From positions 2,976,001 to 3,040,000 of the forward strand of contig NZ_CP095187.1 of the NCBI RefSeq assembly GCF_022965755.1: a stretch of DNA of 64,000 nucleotides, read 5' to 3'. A program made the position numbers and the translations under genes. The notes under the pieces were generated by a model, which was not told the DNA's origin, made no database searches, and saw only the letters and a list, made by a program, of their open reading frames with translations. Source of the stretch: Pseudoxanthomonas sp. F37. GTDB lineage: Bacteria; Pseudomonadota; Gammaproteobacteria; Xanthomonadales; Xanthomonadaceae. Below are positions 63,574 to 64,000 of this stretch, one piece after another; within the stretch, counting starts at the first letter, position 1; the number at the start of each line of letters is the position of its first letter.

Positions 63574-64000
63574 GTCCGCTCTTTCAACCATTCGCGGGCG
63601 ATGAACAACGCCGCCAGCGAACGGCCTTCCGAAAAATCCTCGCGCAGCATCAGCCGGTCGAGGTCTTGCAACTTCCAGGGCACTACTTCCAACTCCTCGG
63701 GTTCATCCCCCGGCAGGCGCTCGGGGTACAGGTCTCTTGCCACCACCAGCCAGGACTGGTGGCTCATGTAGGTGGGCGCCAGGGTCAGGGCACGGAGCAC
63801 GTCGATGCGGCGCGCGCCGAAGCCGGCCTCTTCCTTCAGTTCGCGGTCGGCCGCCTGTTCCGGCGTCTCGCCCGCGTCGATGCGGCCCTTCACCAGGCCC
63901 AGTTCGTAGCGGTGCATGCCGGCGGCGTACTCGCGCACCAGCAGCACCGTGTCCTCGTCCTGCATCGGCACCACGACCACGGCGCCATGGCCCTGCGAAC
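63570..64000 (-). CDS. nudE: ADP compounds hydrolase NudE (5' end outside window)
   Basis: At least 143 residues, open to the window edge. It reads SQGHGAVVVVPMQDEDTVLLVREYAAGMHRYELGLVKGRIDAGE, with the Nudix box GRIDAGETPEQAADRELKEEAGFGAR. NudE hydrolyses ADP-ribose, NADH and Ap3A-type compounds. The first visible in-frame GTG (63980) is internal, so the true start is upstream. It leads the nudE-cysQ-mazG operon, all nucleotide clean-up enzymes. Confidence 0.93.
   Translation of the reverse strand, partial: SQGHGAVVVVPMQDEDTVLLVREYAAGMHRYELGLVKGRIDAGETPEQAADRELKEEAGFGARRIDVLRALTLAPTYMSHQSWLVVARDLYPERLPGDEPEELEVVPWKLQDLDRLMLREDFSEGRSLAALFIAREWLKERT

Overview
The window is a high-GC, gene-dense stretch of a bacterial chromosome. 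Gene content and order point to the Xanthomonadaceae (Lysobacter/Pseudoxanthomonas/Xanthomonas-like gammaproteobacteria): ahpC-ahpF-oxyR in that order, lptD-surA-pdxA-rsmA-apaG-apaH, a large TonB-dependent receptor, DUF1631 and DUF2007 genes, GTAG-headed REP-like hairpins between genes, and several genes whose start codon follows a -10-like hexamer by only 6-7 nt (leaderless transcripts). The assignment rests on reading the sequence, not on a database search. I see no phage, integron, CRISPR, insertion sequence, rRNA or tRNA.

Layout. 1-3440: the 3' end of a TonB-dependent receptor, a terminator and an AraC-type regulator preceded by three copies of an 8-mer. 3469-8428: a proton-translocating transhydrogenase locus (pntAA, pntAB, an extra membrane-protein gene, pntB), split by an oppositely oriented sigma factor / membrane partner / DUF3106 operon. 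8505-16067: DUF1631 protein, nitroreductase, 5'-3' exonuclease, Nudix hydrolase, a Gly/Pro-rich secreted protein, prolyl aminopeptidase and prmC. 16339-19849: peroxide defence (OxyR box, ahpC, ahpF, oxyR) with strong stem-loops in both gene junctions. 19973-32408: rnk, transaldolase, CapA-like protein, msrA, DUF2007, GST, glnS, Cys-rich lipoprotein plus deaminase, rlmM, SMP-30-like lipoprotein, GDSL esterase, an unknown 240-aa protein and a Tat-exported Gfo/Idh/MocA protein. 32464-37310: two overlapping ubiquinone-type hydroxylases, a BtuM-like membrane protein next to a cobalamin adenosyltransferase, and a histone-deacetylase-family protein. 37437-44384: the lptD-surA-pdxA-rsmA-apaG-apaH cluster. 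44393-44655: a hairpin repeat array. 44668-50291: folA-thyA-lgt, a lemA-ygcG-TPM operon, terC and dgkA. 50462-54852: SGNH lipoprotein, subtilisin-like protease, and an asparaginase-sigma-VOC operon. 54899-60631: a two-component system followed by a MacAB-type exporter whose adaptor carries an unusual inserted helical domain. 60760-64000: DUF486, DUF962, ynfA, mazG, cysQ and nudE.

How the genes work together: most of the window is housekeeping, namely redox balance and peroxide defence (pnt, ahpCF/oxyR, msrA), outer-membrane biogenesis (lptD/surA), translation and RNA modification (glnS, rlmM, rsmA, prmC), folate/thymidylate and nucleotide clean-up (folA, thyA, mazG, apaH, nudE, cysQ). The less ordinary features are the interrupted pnt locus with its extra membrane gene, the long inverted repeat between ahpC and ahpF, the MacA-like adaptor with a Spy/CpxP-like insert, the repeat elements that have run into coding ends (pdxA, the ABC ATPase, mazG), the asparaginase-sigma-VOC operon, and the recurrent leaderless start architecture.
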